Shown: in pieces, positions 42,423 to 50,608 of the stretch
Layout of the letters: each line of letters begins with the position of its first letter
Numbering within the stretch: the stretch's first letter is position 1
Source: Deltaproteobacteria bacterium
GTDB taxonomy: Bacteria; Myxococcota_A; UBA796; SXON01
DNA: 57,446 nucleotides
Direction of reading: 5' to 3'
Assembly: GCA_014191855.1 (NCBI GenBank)
Contig: BJHF01000038.1
Span: 1 to 57,446, forward strand
Translations under genes and position numbers: made by a program
Notes under the pieces: generated by a model
Database searches by the model: none
The model's input: the letters and a program-made list of their open reading frames with translations, nothing else
What the model was told of the DNA's origin: nothing

Positions 42423-43514
42423 ATGCCCCCCTTCATCACGCACATCGACGACGTGCCCGAGAACGAGGGCCGGTACCCGGCACCCTTCGACGCCGAAGCC
42501 CTCACGTTCGGTCGCGACCTCGGCCGCGCCGCGGGTGTGGAGCGCCTTGGCACCTACATCGAGCGCCTGCCGGCGGGCCGGCGCACGTCGCGGCTCCACG
42601 CCCACGCCCGTGAGGAAGAAACCGTCTTTGTGCTGGCCGGCACCCCGGTGCTCCGCTGGCGAGCTCCGGGCGGCCCCCTCGAAGAATCCGCACTTCGAAA
42701 GGGATCCTTCGTGGCGTTCCGCGCTGGCACCGGGATCGCGCACTCGATCTACAACCCCGGCCCAGAAGAGGCGCAGCTCCTCGTCGTGGGGGAGCGCCAG
42801 CCCGGGGATCGCGTGGTCTACCCTGACGATCCCGCGCTGGAGGCGTGGCGCACCGCGCAGGGCTCGAACCGCCGCTGGACCGACGTTCGCGATCCGCACC
42901 CCCAGGCTCACGCGCCCGCCTGGCGAATCCGCACCCCGCGCTGCGAGCTTCGCCCCTGGCGGCTCACGGATGTGCCCGCATTCGTGGCGTTGCAGAACAC
43001 GAACCGCGACCATCTGCTGCCGTGGATGCCGTGGGCGGCCACCCCGGCCACCGACGACGACGTCGCCCAGCGGGTACTCAGGTTCCACGCCGCGTTCGCC
43101 AAGGCCGAGGAGTTCTTCTTCGGTGTGTTTCTCGACGGGGCCCCGATCGGCGGCACCGGGCTGCACCTGCGGGTAGGGCCGAGGGCGGCGGAGATCGGAT
43201 ACTGGATCGACCACGCCCATCAGGGGAAGGGGCTGATGAGCGAGGTCGTGCGCGCCATCGCGAGCGTGGGGCTCATGGAGCACGGCTACGACCGCGTGGA
43301 GATCCGGATGGACCCCAGGAATGTGCGATCATCGGCCATCCCCGCGCGGCTCGGGTTCACCCTCGAAGCCATGCTCCCCCGCCGCGCCACTGCCCTTGAG
43401 GGGCTGCACGACGTGCAGGTGTGGAGCCTGTACCACGAGCGGGCGGCGGAGTTGTACCCGACGTCCAGCGCGCCAATCGAGGCCTGGGACCTGCTGGATC
43501 GACGGCTGCGGTAG
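42423..43514 (+). CDS. Cupin domain fused to RimJ/RimL-type GNAT acetyltransferase
   Basis: 363 residues. The N-terminal cupin (about 25-145) shows RLHAHAREEETVFVLAGTP, a metal-binding H-x-H-x(4)-E set, then RAGTGIAHSIYNPGPEEAQLLVVGER with the second-motif His. A linker (about 146-180) leads to a GNAT domain: TPRCELRPWRLTDVPAFVAL, then GYWIDHAHQGKGLMSEVVRAI (motif A) and NVRSSAIPARLGFTLEAML. The acetyltransferase half is of the ribosomal-protein Ser/Ala type. I do not know this fusion as a named family. It may sense a ligand or metal and acetylate a partner (inference). The next gene on this strand, the PEBP gene, is separate. Confidence 0.82.
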   Translation: MPPFITHIDDVPENEGRYPAPFDAEALTFGRDLGRAAGVERLGTYIERLPAGRRTSRLHAHAREEETVFVLAGTPVLRWRAPGGPLEESALRKGSFVAFRAGTGIAHSIYNPGPEEAQLLVVGERQPGDRVVYPDDPALEAWRTAQGSNRRWTDVRDPHPQAHAPAWRIRTPRCELRPWRLTDVPAFVALQNTNRDHLLPWMPWAATPATDDDVAQRVLRFHAAFAKAEEFFFGVFLDGAPIGGTGLHLRVGPRAAEIGYWIDHAHQGKGLMSEVVRAIASVGLMEHGYDRVEIRMDPRNVRSSAIPARLGFTLEAMLPRRATALEGLHDVQVWSLYHERAAELYPTSSAPIEAWDLLDRRLR

Positions 43515-43521
43515 GTACCGC

Positions 43522-44313
43522 CTACGCCGCCGCCGCCCCCCGCTCCAGCGGCACCAACCGGTTGCCGTCCACCGCATAGATCCGCAGCGGATCGTCGCCA
43601 TCCACCACCGCGCACGGCGCGAAGGCGCGCGCACCTTCACCCGGAGCAACCTCAACATCCCGCGCCACGTGCATGTGGCCGTAGAGCAGGGAGACGTTCG
43701 GGTTTGCGGCCAGCAACTGCGCCACGTCCGATACGTTTTGCAGACCGTGGATCCAGTGCATGCGCACGCGAAACGGGGGGTGATGCTGCGCAAGGATCAC
43801 CAGCTCGTGGGCCGCCGTCGCGGTACGCACGACCTCCGCGAGCTGGTCGTCGGGGGCACGACCCGAGCTTTTCCAGAACGCCTGCTCCACGGCGGTGCTG
43901 ACCGGCAGGATGCGAACGCCGCTCAGTCGCACCCCCTCCCCGGGGCGGCTCGTGGCGGCCCAGCGGTCGAGCGGGCCGGCGAGCGCCTCCGCCCACGCGA
44001 GCCCATGCCCGTCGTGGTTTCCGGGGAGCAGCGTGACGCGGCCCGGCTCAAGCCCGCACCCGTCGAGGAGCTGCCGCAGTACGTCGTACTGCCCAACCAC
44101 GCCATCTTCCGTGAGATCGCCTGTGATGACGAGGTGATCCGGATCGGCGGCAGCCGCGTCGGCCAGCGCAAGCTCCGCGCGCGCCCGGCGACCGTCGGGG
44201 TTCAGCGGCCGCTTCAGCGAGAGATACTCCACCTGCAACCTGGCGACGCCGCGACGACGGCGCACGTCCTCTTCGAGAAGGTGCAAATCCGAGAGGTGGG
44301 CGATGCGAGTCAC
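43522..44313 (-). CDS. Calcineurin-like metallophosphoesterase
   Basis: 263 residues with all five metal motifs: HLSDLHLL near the start, VITGDLTEDG, LLPGNHDGHG, ILAQHHPP and YGHMHVARD. Candidate substrates are cyclic nucleotides or phospholipid headgroups; nothing fixes which. The chosen GTG lies six bases after TACCTC, matching the leaderless spacing; an in-frame GTG two codons upstream (44319) is the alternative. It ends seven bases from the stop of the convergent cupin-GNAT gene. Confidence 0.87.
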   Translation of the reverse strand: MTRIAHLSDLHLLEEDVRRRRGVARLQVEYLSLKRPLNPDGRRARAELALADAAAADPDHLVITGDLTEDGVVGQYDVLRQLLDGCGLEPGRVTLLPGNHDGHGLAWAEALAGPLDRWAATSRPGEGVRLSGVRILPVSTAVEQAFWKSSGRAPDDQLAEVVRTATAAHELVILAQHHPPFRVRMHWIHGLQNVSDVAQLLAANPNVSLLYGHMHVARDVEVAPGEGARAFAPCAVVDGDDPLRIYAVDGNRLVPLERGAAAA

Positions 44314-44418
44314 AGACACGAGGTACCCGCGCTGTGTCCCGGCATTGTCACGGACGACGAGTTTCTTGGGGCCCGCGTCGATTGCACGCCAACAGGGGGC
44401 GGGTCACGTTCCGCCGCC

Positions 44419-44883
44419 ATGATCCCCTTCGTGCTCGAGATCACCTCCACCGCATTCACTCCCGGCGCGCCGAGCCCGGCGAAGTACACCTGCACCGCCG
44501 AGAACCTCTCGCCCCCGCTGGCGTGGGGGGCCCCGCCCGCGGGAACGGCCAGCTTTGTCCTGATCTTCGACGATCCCGATGCGCCGGGCCGGGTATGGAA
44601 CCACTGGCTCGTCTGGAACCTGCCCGTGAGCTCCCGCGGCCTGCCCGAAGGAACCCGGCCCGACGCCGCCGGGATGGTCCAGGGAACCAACGACTTCGGG
44701 GAGATCGGCTACGGCGGACCGTGCCCGCCCCCCGGCCATGGCACCCATCGCTACTTCGCGAGGCTCTACGCTGTTGATCGCAACCTACCGCTGACGGTCG
44801 GCGCCAGCCGCGTGGAGGTAGACGCGCAGCTGAAGGGCCACGTCTTGGCGAGCTCCGAGCTGATGGGCAAGTTCTGGCGTTAG
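44419..44883 (+). CDS. YbhB/YbcL-family PEBP protein
   Basis: 154 residues, the normal family length. Diagnostic motifs: SPAKYTCTAENLSPPLAW, LIFDDPDAPGRVWNHWLVWNLP, then YGGPCPPPGHGTHRYFARLYAVD. These proteins resemble eukaryotic phosphatidylethanolamine-binding proteins and are named for Raf-kinase inhibition, but their bacterial role is unknown. No signal peptide, so cytoplasmic. The ATG is the first in frame with the domain; the open extension upstream is antisense to the phosphoesterase. Its stop TAG is part of the next gene's -10 element. Confidence 0.9.
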   Translation: MIPFVLEITSTAFTPGAPSPAKYTCTAENLSPPLAWGAPPAGTASFVLIFDDPDAPGRVWNHWLVWNLPVSSRGLPEGTRPDAAGMVQGTNDFGEIGYGGPCPPPGHGTHRYFARLYAVDRNLPLTVGASRVEVDAQLKGHVLASSELMGKFWR

Positions 44884-44886
44884 CCT
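44881..44886 (+). promoter_or_regulatory. Leaderless -10 of the subtilase gene, overlapping a stop codon
   Basis: TAGCCT, whose TAG is also the stop codon of the PEBP gene, with six bases to the ATG at 44893. No ribosome site is visible. Confidence 0.4.
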
Positions 44887-44892
44887 TCATCC

Positions 44893-46377
44893 ATGGCTGA
44901 TGTCGAGCTGCCCGAGATCGGCGTGGTCGATCGCATCCGGGTGGATGTGCCCGACTGGCCGGGCGCGATCGTGTCGAGCCGGGCGGGCAGCGTGCTGTTG
45001 GAGCCGCCGCCAGCGGGGGTAAAGTGGCGAGTGGAGGAGGCCCCCTCCGTGGACCTGTTCTACGCCGAGGAGGGCGCCGAAGCCCTGGCGTTGCAGCCGT
45101 GGACCGACGCCGGCGAGCGCGGTGCGGGCGTGAAGATCGCGGTGTTCGACGTGCAATGGTTCAACGCCGCCGTAGTGGACGAGGAGCTGGGCCCGTACGA
45201 AACCCACGACTGCGAAGCGACCCGTAGCTGCGACGTGGCGATGGACACGTTGAGGCCGCGGTACAGCTTCGAGGAGGGCTCGCATGGGGTGGGATGTGCG
45301 GAGGTGGTGGAGGACTACGCGCCCGACGCTGACCTGCACCTCGTGCGGGTAAATGGCACGACCACCTTCGAGAACGCCGTGGACTGGGCGATCCGCAATG
45401 AGGTGGACGTCGTGAGCATGTCGATGTCCTTCTTCAACAACTCCTTTCACGACGGGAGCGGACCGATCAACGACGCGGCGGCGCGGCTCGCGGACGCGGG
45501 CACATTGTTGGTCACGAGCGCCGGGAACTACGCCCAGGAGCAGTGGTGGGGGGACTGGCAGGATCGTGACCACGACGCGTACCTGGACTTCCCCTGGGGA
45601 AGCTCCTACCTCCCCGTGTACTATGGAGCTGGAACCTACGGTCTCCAGATCTCCTGGGATGAGTTCGCCGCCTGCGGGCGCAACGACCTCGACGTGATCG
45701 CGCTGAGTCGTGACGGACGAATCGTCGGCGAGGCGGCGGCGGCGCAGGACCCCGATGCCGACGCGTGCTCGCCCGTGGAGCGGCTCACGCTCCACGCCGA
45801 TACCGAAGATTGGTACTGGCTTCGCGTCGTGCGCAAACGGGGGGCGGGCGGGGTGAAGGTCGGCGTCTACGCCCGCGGAGGGAACATCTACGACGCGCAG
45901 GGCGGGAGCCTCGCCGATCCCGCTTCGAGCCTCGCGGCGTTCACGGTAGGCGCGGTGCGCGCCTCTGGCTACGCACACAACGCGGCCGAATCGTTCAGCT
46001 CGCTGGGGCCGACCCGGGGCGGCGCAGCCAAGCCCGACATCGCCGGTCCGGATGGCCTCTCCAGCCGGATCTTCGGCCCCAACGGCTTCTACGGAACGAG
46101 CGCGTCCACCCCGGCCGTGGCCGCCACGATCGCAGTGATCCTTGGGGCAAACCCAGACTTATCCCCTATCGAAGCGGCGGACCGCCTCGCTGCGGCGGCC
46201 GCGAGCGACAACCTCGTCTGGCAGGCCCCCGACCCCGCCCTCGGCGCCGGACGAGCCCGACTCTGGGACGTCAACGGTGAAATCGCACGCGGCTGCGGCA
46301 CGTCGGGGGGTGCCATGATCGCCGCCCCCCTGCTATGGTGGGGGCGATTCCGTCGGAGAGGCGCTTGCCCTCGTTGA
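44893..46377 (+). CDS. Subtilisin-family (S8) peptidase with MYXO-CTERM-like tail
   Basis: 494 residues. Triad: Asp86 in KIAVFDVQWFN, His131 in EEGSHGVGC (HGV instead of HGT), Ser403 in YGTSASTP, with the oxyanion Asn212 in TSAGNY. The C-terminus reads RGCGTSGGAM, a hydrophobic stretch, then GRFRRRG: Gly-Cys plus helix plus Arg cluster, the layout of MYXO-CTERM surface-sorting tails. Yet no signal peptide is seen (MADVELPEIGVV), so either the true start is upstream and hidden by a frame error, or export is unusual. An insert (about 215-330) separates the Asn and Ser blocks. It overlaps the next gene by 43 bases. Confidence 0.75.
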   Translation: MADVELPEIGVVDRIRVDVPDWPGAIVSSRAGSVLLEPPPAGVKWRVEEAPSVDLFYAEEGAEALALQPWTDAGERGAGVKIAVFDVQWFNAAVVDEELGPYETHDCEATRSCDVAMDTLRPRYSFEEGSHGVGCAEVVEDYAPDADLHLVRVNGTTTFENAVDWAIRNEVDVVSMSMSFFNNSFHDGSGPINDAAARLADAGTLLVTSAGNYAQEQWWGDWQDRDHDAYLDFPWGSSYLPVYYGAGTYGLQISWDEFAACGRNDLDVIALSRDGRIVGEAAAAQDPDADACSPVERLTLHADTEDWYWLRVVRKRGAGGVKVGVYARGGNIYDAQGGSLADPASSLAAFTVGAVRASGYAHNAAESFSSLGPTRGGAAKPDIAGPDGLSSRIFGPNGFYGTSASTPAVAATIAVILGANPDLSPIEAADRLAAAAASDNLVWQAPDPALGAGRARLWDVNGEIARGCGTSGGAMIAAPLLWWGRFRRRGACPR

Positions 46378-47294
46378 GCTTGTTCTGGTTGGTCGGCTGC
46401 CACGTCTTCGAATCGATCGAAGTGAACTGCACGTCCGGGTCGCCTTGCGCATCCGCTGGCGATGCCGACACGGACACCGATACGGACACCGATACGGACA
46501 CCGATACCGCCCCGGTTGGGGACCCAACCGTCGGCTGGGTTACCTCGATGGCGTCCACCGAAAAGGGCATTGTTCGCGTGTTTGACCCGAGCACAGGCGA
46601 GGTGGCGACCGAGTGGATTACCGATCCGGTGTCGGGCAGCCCCTACTACGAACCCGCCACCGGACTGGGCCTGCTCATCGTCGTCGGCGGCCTGTACCAG
46701 CTCGCGAACGACGGGGACGTAACGCTGGTGAGCGAAGGGCCGGCGAACGAGAACTACGACCTCACGCACCTCGGGCACCACCTGTTGGCCTCGTTCATGG
46801 GCGGGCTCGCCGAGATCAGCGCAGACCTGAGCTACAACCAGCAGGCGATTCCTCAGGGCACCTTCGGCGAGATCCGCTACGTCGGCGGAAACGAGCGGAT
46901 CGCGTTCTTCGTGGACCCGAGTGAGGGCGGGCCCGACCTCTGGCAGATCAACCCGTCCGGCGACTACGTGCTCGTCGCCGCCGACTACGACACGAGCGCC
47001 AAGCGGGCCACCAACGTGTTCGTGGGGCCAGAAGATGCTCCGTACGCGTGCTCTTCCGTGGGGGCCATCTACGCGATCAGCGACCTGAAGGACGGCGAAA
47101 CCGATCCCAAGCTCTTCGCGGTTTCCGACCTCACAGACGTCGAGGACTGCGCATGGGACGCCGGGAATGAAACGTTCCTCATGTACTCGCCGACGGTCGG
47201 TGTCTACCGGGTTGACCTCCGCGGGCACGCCGAGCTGATCTTTACCCCCTCCGCTGGCTACACCTTCGGTCGCGTGGCCTGGTACGGAAACTGA
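46335..47294 (+). CDS. Lipoprotein with (Asp-Thr)7 linker
   Basis: 319 residues. Signal MVGAIPSERRLPSLSLFWLVGC gives Cys22. A run of seven Asp-Thr pairs (45-58) separates it from a propeller-like domain (KGIVRVFDPSTGEVATEW, YYEPATGLGLLIVVGGLYQL, PDLWQINPSGDYVLVAADY). Cys pairs (VNCTSGSPC; a later ACSSV and EDCAWD) suggest disulfides. The ATG lies within the 3' end of the subtilase gene; a TTG ten codons on is possible. Its stop overlaps the ATG of the next lipoprotein (TGATG). Surface or periplasmic role unknown. Confidence 0.72.
   Translation: MVGAIPSERRLPSLSLFWLVGCHVFESIEVNCTSGSPCASAGDADTDTDTDTDTDTDTAPVGDPTVGWVTSMASTEKGIVRVFDPSTGEVATEWITDPVSGSPYYEPATGLGLLIVVGGLYQLANDGDVTLVSEGPANENYDLTHLGHHLLASFMGGLAEISADLSYNQQAIPQGTFGEIRYVGGNERIAFFVDPSEGGPDLWQINPSGDYVLVAADYDTSAKRATNVFVGPEDAPYACSSVGAIYAISDLKDGETDPKLFAVSDLTDVEDCAWDAGNETFLMYSPTVGVYRVDLRGHAELIFTPSAGYTFGRVAWYGN
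46467..46508 (+). repeat. Coding 12-base tandem repeat for Asp-Thr pairs
   Basis: Three and a half copies of GATACGGACACC (the first unit begins GACACG) encode D-T seven times. In-frame slippage would change the linker length by four residues per unit without shifting the frame. Confidence 0.8.
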
Positions 47295-49597
47295 TGAAGC
47301 ACCTCTCGCTGCCCTTGGTCCTGCTCCTCTCCGGTTGCGACGGCTGCACCCCGGACGACACAATTCCGGAGCGCCTCACGGACATCTCGGCAGATGCTAC
47401 CGGCATTTTTGTCAGCGACGGGTCGGGGGTCGGTAGCGCCAACGTGACCGTGATGCTCACGAACGCGGTGGGCGCCGCCGTGCCGGGGGGCGCAATCGAG
47501 GTTTCGTCGTCGGGCACGCTGGCCGGAAGCTCCGTGGAGGGAGATGCCCACGGATACGCCACGGCCGTCGTGAGCTCAGAGTTGCCTGGTGCCTTCCCGG
47601 TCACGGCGGTATCCGGGGCCTTCACCGCCACCGGCACCGCGTTCACCACGACGATGCCAGATGTACAAACGGCGTTTTCGGCTTGGCTGTCGGGCGGCGA
47701 AGACACTCCGGTTGCCCATGCGGGTGCCGGCGTCGCCATGGTGGCCGACAACGAGGTGTGGTGGGCGCCCGCCTCGGGCGGCGCACGCGTGCGGGTCATC
47801 TCCCTGGCCAACCCCGTACGCGGCGTTCGCGCGGCGACGATCGACACGGATGGGGTGGGCGACCTCTTGGTGTGGAGCGACGATCAGGCGATCGTGCTGC
47901 GGGGGCGCGCGGAGGGCGGGCTCGCCTTCGGCGGAGGGTGGACCTCAACCGCGGGCTCAATCCGCGCGTTCGTGGTGCAGGATCTCGATGAGGACACCAT
48001 CGCGGATGCGCTGCTGGTCGTGGGCGACGCAGACAGCTCGTCGATTGTGTGGCTCACCGGGGATGGGCAAGGGGCATGGGCACCAGCGGCCGTCCTCGAC
48101 CAGGACTACGCCGTGTTCGGCGCCTCCGCCGAAGACATCGACGAAGATGGGATGGCCGAGGTGTCCCTGCTCACGGGAGATGGGCTGCTTCGTCGCTTCG
48201 CGTGGCTCGGGGAGGATGGGTGGCAGGCCGCCTCCGCAGCCGACGCCACGCTCGGCATCGCGGAAGGCGCCACGATGCTCAGCAATCTGGACGCAGATGG
48301 CGACCTGAAACCGGACGTGCTGGTGGCCGGCCCCCGCACGGACGGCACCGGGTACAGCGCCTACGTCGTCGGAAATGGCGGGGGCATCGAGGTGATCTAC
48401 AGCCTCACCTCGAACGTGGAGCCCATCGCGGGCCTGGCGGTTTCCGTGGCCGACGGCGATGGCGACGGCTTGCAGGACGTCTTCATGGCCACGCCCACCG
48501 CGCTGTTGCGGGCGTCATGGTCGGTCGACGCCGGTACGTTTGGCGTCGACTCTTTGGCGGGCGCGCCGTTCTCCTTCTCGCTTGACACGGCAGACGTCGA
48601 TGGCGACGCGGTGCCAGACGCCGTGACCTCCAAAGCCGTCGCGGTGCTACTGCCCGGCGTGATGGGCGAGGACGCAGACGACTTCGACTGGCGCGTGGCC
48701 ACCCCGTTCTCCGGCTTGTTCGATATCAATCTCGTGGGAGACCCCTGGGTGGGTGACTTCAACGCCGACGGAGTGGTGGACGTCGTCTCTTTCGTGACGA
48801 ACGGCGTGCCCAACCTCCAGGCCTTCTACGGCGTCGCCGCGTCGGGAGAAACGGCGGAGACCCTGCGCTCTGCGCGAGCCGTGCCCTTCCTCGAAACCGA
48901 TCTCACACTCGACCTCGCGGTGTGCGAGTCGGACGCCTGGGTGCTGCTCACCACGGGCACCGGAACCGTGGCCCGGCACTATCGGATTGATGGCTTTGGC
49001 GGCCTTACAGAGCTCGGCGAGGTGTCGGTTTCGGGCGCGTTCATCGTGTGCGGGGCGTTCGCCAACGGCGTCGCCGCGGTGGTGGATGCCGCCGGAGACG
49101 TGGTGTGGGTGGACGACACGGGCGGAATGATTCCGGAAACAGGCGCCGGGGCCTGGGGGGATGTGGCCGCGGCAGACCGGGACGGCGATGGTCTCGACGA
49201 GCTCGTGGGCTGCACCGGTGCCTGCACGATCGCCGTCGGTGACTTCGACGGGGACGGCCTCGACGACGCCGCGTGGTCCGACGCTACGGACACGACCGTC
49301 TCGATCGCTGGTGCGGAGGCGACCCTGGGCCTCGCAGGCCAGGTCTCCGCGGCGGACGCGGACGGCGACGGGGTGGCCGACGTGCTCGTTCAGAACGAGG
49401 GCGCGCTCGCGGTGTGGCGCGGCCTCGGGGGCGTGCCGGGAGTGCCCTTCGTGAGCTTCATGGCGAGGGATACGCGCGGTCGAGGCTTCGCGGGTGATCT
49501 GGATGGCGACGCCATCCCCGACATGTTCTGGCTGGGCGACGAGCGCGACGACACCGACGGCGCCGATTGGACTGGCACCCTACTCTACGCGAAATAG
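47294..49597 (+). CDS. VCBS/FG-GAP-repeat lipoprotein
   Basis: 767 residues. Lipobox LLLSGC (Cys15). A bacterial Ig-like domain (about 25-115; SVEGDAHGYATAVVSSELPG) is followed by about eight to ten blade repeats with calcium-loop motifs such as DTDGVGDLLVW, DIDEDGMAEVSLL, DLDGDAIPDMFWLGD, ADGDGDGLQDVF and DFDGDGLDDAAW. This builds a seven-bladed propeller typical of surface adhesins. TGATG couples it to the upstream Asp-Thr lipoprotein; the two probably work together at the surface (inference). It abuts the epimerase gene (TAG-ATG). Confidence 0.83.
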   Translation: MKHLSLPLVLLLSGCDGCTPDDTIPERLTDISADATGIFVSDGSGVGSANVTVMLTNAVGAAVPGGAIEVSSSGTLAGSSVEGDAHGYATAVVSSELPGAFPVTAVSGAFTATGTAFTTTMPDVQTAFSAWLSGGEDTPVAHAGAGVAMVADNEVWWAPASGGARVRVISLANPVRGVRAATIDTDGVGDLLVWSDDQAIVLRGRAEGGLAFGGGWTSTAGSIRAFVVQDLDEDTIADALLVVGDADSSSIVWLTGDGQGAWAPAAVLDQDYAVFGASAEDIDEDGMAEVSLLTGDGLLRRFAWLGEDGWQAASAADATLGIAEGATMLSNLDADGDLKPDVLVAGPRTDGTGYSAYVVGNGGGIEVIYSLTSNVEPIAGLAVSVADGDGDGLQDVFMATPTALLRASWSVDAGTFGVDSLAGAPFSFSLDTADVDGDAVPDAVTSKAVAVLLPGVMGEDADDFDWRVATPFSGLFDINLVGDPWVGDFNADGVVDVVSFVTNGVPNLQAFYGVAASGETAETLRSARAVPFLETDLTLDLAVCESDAWVLLTTGTGTVARHYRIDGFGGLTELGEVSVSGAFIVCGAFANGVAAVVDAAGDVVWVDDTGGMIPETGAGAWGDVAAADRDGDGLDELVGCTGACTIAVGDFDGDGLDDAAWSDATDTTVSIAGAEATLGLAGQVSAADADGDGVADVLVQNEGALAVWRGLGGVPGVPFVSFMARDTRGRGFAGDLDGDAIPDMFWLGDERDDTDGADWTGTLLYAK

Positions 49598-50545
49598 ATG
49601 CCTGAACGTTCGTTTATTACCGGAGCGACCGGTCAGATCGGCCTTCCCTTGGTCGCGGCCCTCGTCGCGGCAGGCCACGAGGTCACGGCCCTCGTGCGCG
49701 ACGAAGCGAAAGCGAGCGCGGTGCGGCAGGCCGGAGCGCGGTGCCTCGTCGGCCACCTCGCCGACGCCGACGCGCTCGAACGCGGGGTTTCGGGTGCTGA
49801 TCATGTGTGGCACCTCGCGGGCGGGCTGCGCGGCGCGGGCGTGAACGCGGATGGCCTCAATCGCCTCGGCACGGCCCCGCTCGCGGCGGCGGCCCACCGG
49901 CACCGGGCGCGGTTGCGCTCCTTCACCTTTGCGTCGACCTGCGCGGTGTACGGCGATCGAAGCGGTCTTTGGGTGGGTGAGGACTACGCGCCAGCTCCGC
50001 AGACGGAGTACGGAGCCTCGAAGATCGCGGCGGAAGAGCTTCTTTCTTCCTCGGGGCTCCCGCTGCGGATCGCCCGGATCGCAGCCGTGTACGGCCCCGG
50101 GCTCCGTTTCATGCAGGCGGAGGCCATCAAGGCCGGGCGCTGCTGGCTGCCGGGCGAGGGGCGAAACCACGTGCCGGTCGTGCACATCGACGATTGCGTG
50201 GCGGCGCTCCTCGCGATCGGGTGCACTGATTCCGCGCGAGGAATCTACAATGTCACCGGCCCGAGCACGCCAACACTGCGCGAGTTCTACGGCGCGGTGG
50301 CCAAGGCCACGGGGGGCAAGCCGCCCACCTTCTGGTCCACGTGGATCCCAAGCGTGTTCCAATACGGGGCGGCCCGGCAGAACGAGGCGCTGATGATGCG
50401 GCTCGGCCGGAAGCCAAGGTTCACGACGGATAACCTCCGCCTGTTCACCGCCAGCGTGCGGCTGCGCTTTGATCGCCTGGAGAAGGAGCTCGGCTTCGTG
50501 TGGCGGCACGGCGATTACCGCGAGGGCGTCGCCGCTTCCTGCTGA
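49598..50545 (+). CDS. NAD(P)-dependent sugar-epimerase-like dehydrogenase
   Basis: 315 residues of extended SDR type. FITGATGQIGLPLVAAL is the dinucleotide motif; VWHLAGGL and the catalytic Y-G-A-S-K in TEYGASKIAAEELL follow, then VVHIDDCVAALLAIG and GIYNVTGPSTPT. This is close to nucleotide-sugar epimerases/reductases. ATG immediately after the stop of the VCBS gene, so part of the same operon. A glycan-modifying role for the neighbouring surface proteins is possible but unproven. Confidence 0.85.
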   Translation: MPERSFITGATGQIGLPLVAALVAAGHEVTALVRDEAKASAVRQAGARCLVGHLADADALERGVSGADHVWHLAGGLRGAGVNADGLNRLGTAPLAAAAHRHRARLRSFTFASTCAVYGDRSGLWVGEDYAPAPQTEYGASKIAAEELLSSSGLPLRIARIAAVYGPGLRFMQAEAIKAGRCWLPGEGRNHVPVVHIDDCVAALLAIGCTDSARGIYNVTGPSTPTLREFYGAVAKATGGKPPTFWSTWIPSVFQYGAARQNEALMMRLGRKPRFTTDNLRLFTASVRLRFDRLEKELGFVWRHGDYREGVAASC

Positions 50546-50608
50546 GCGGCGGCCGCCACCTTGACGAGAGGGGGGCTGGCGGCCTATATGGCGGGGTCGG
50601 AGTCTGCC

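Noticed and set aside
46467..46508. Short direct repeats as a CRISPR array
   Set aside because: Units are 12 bases, contiguous without spacers, in frame and coding for Asp-Thr inside a lipoprotein.
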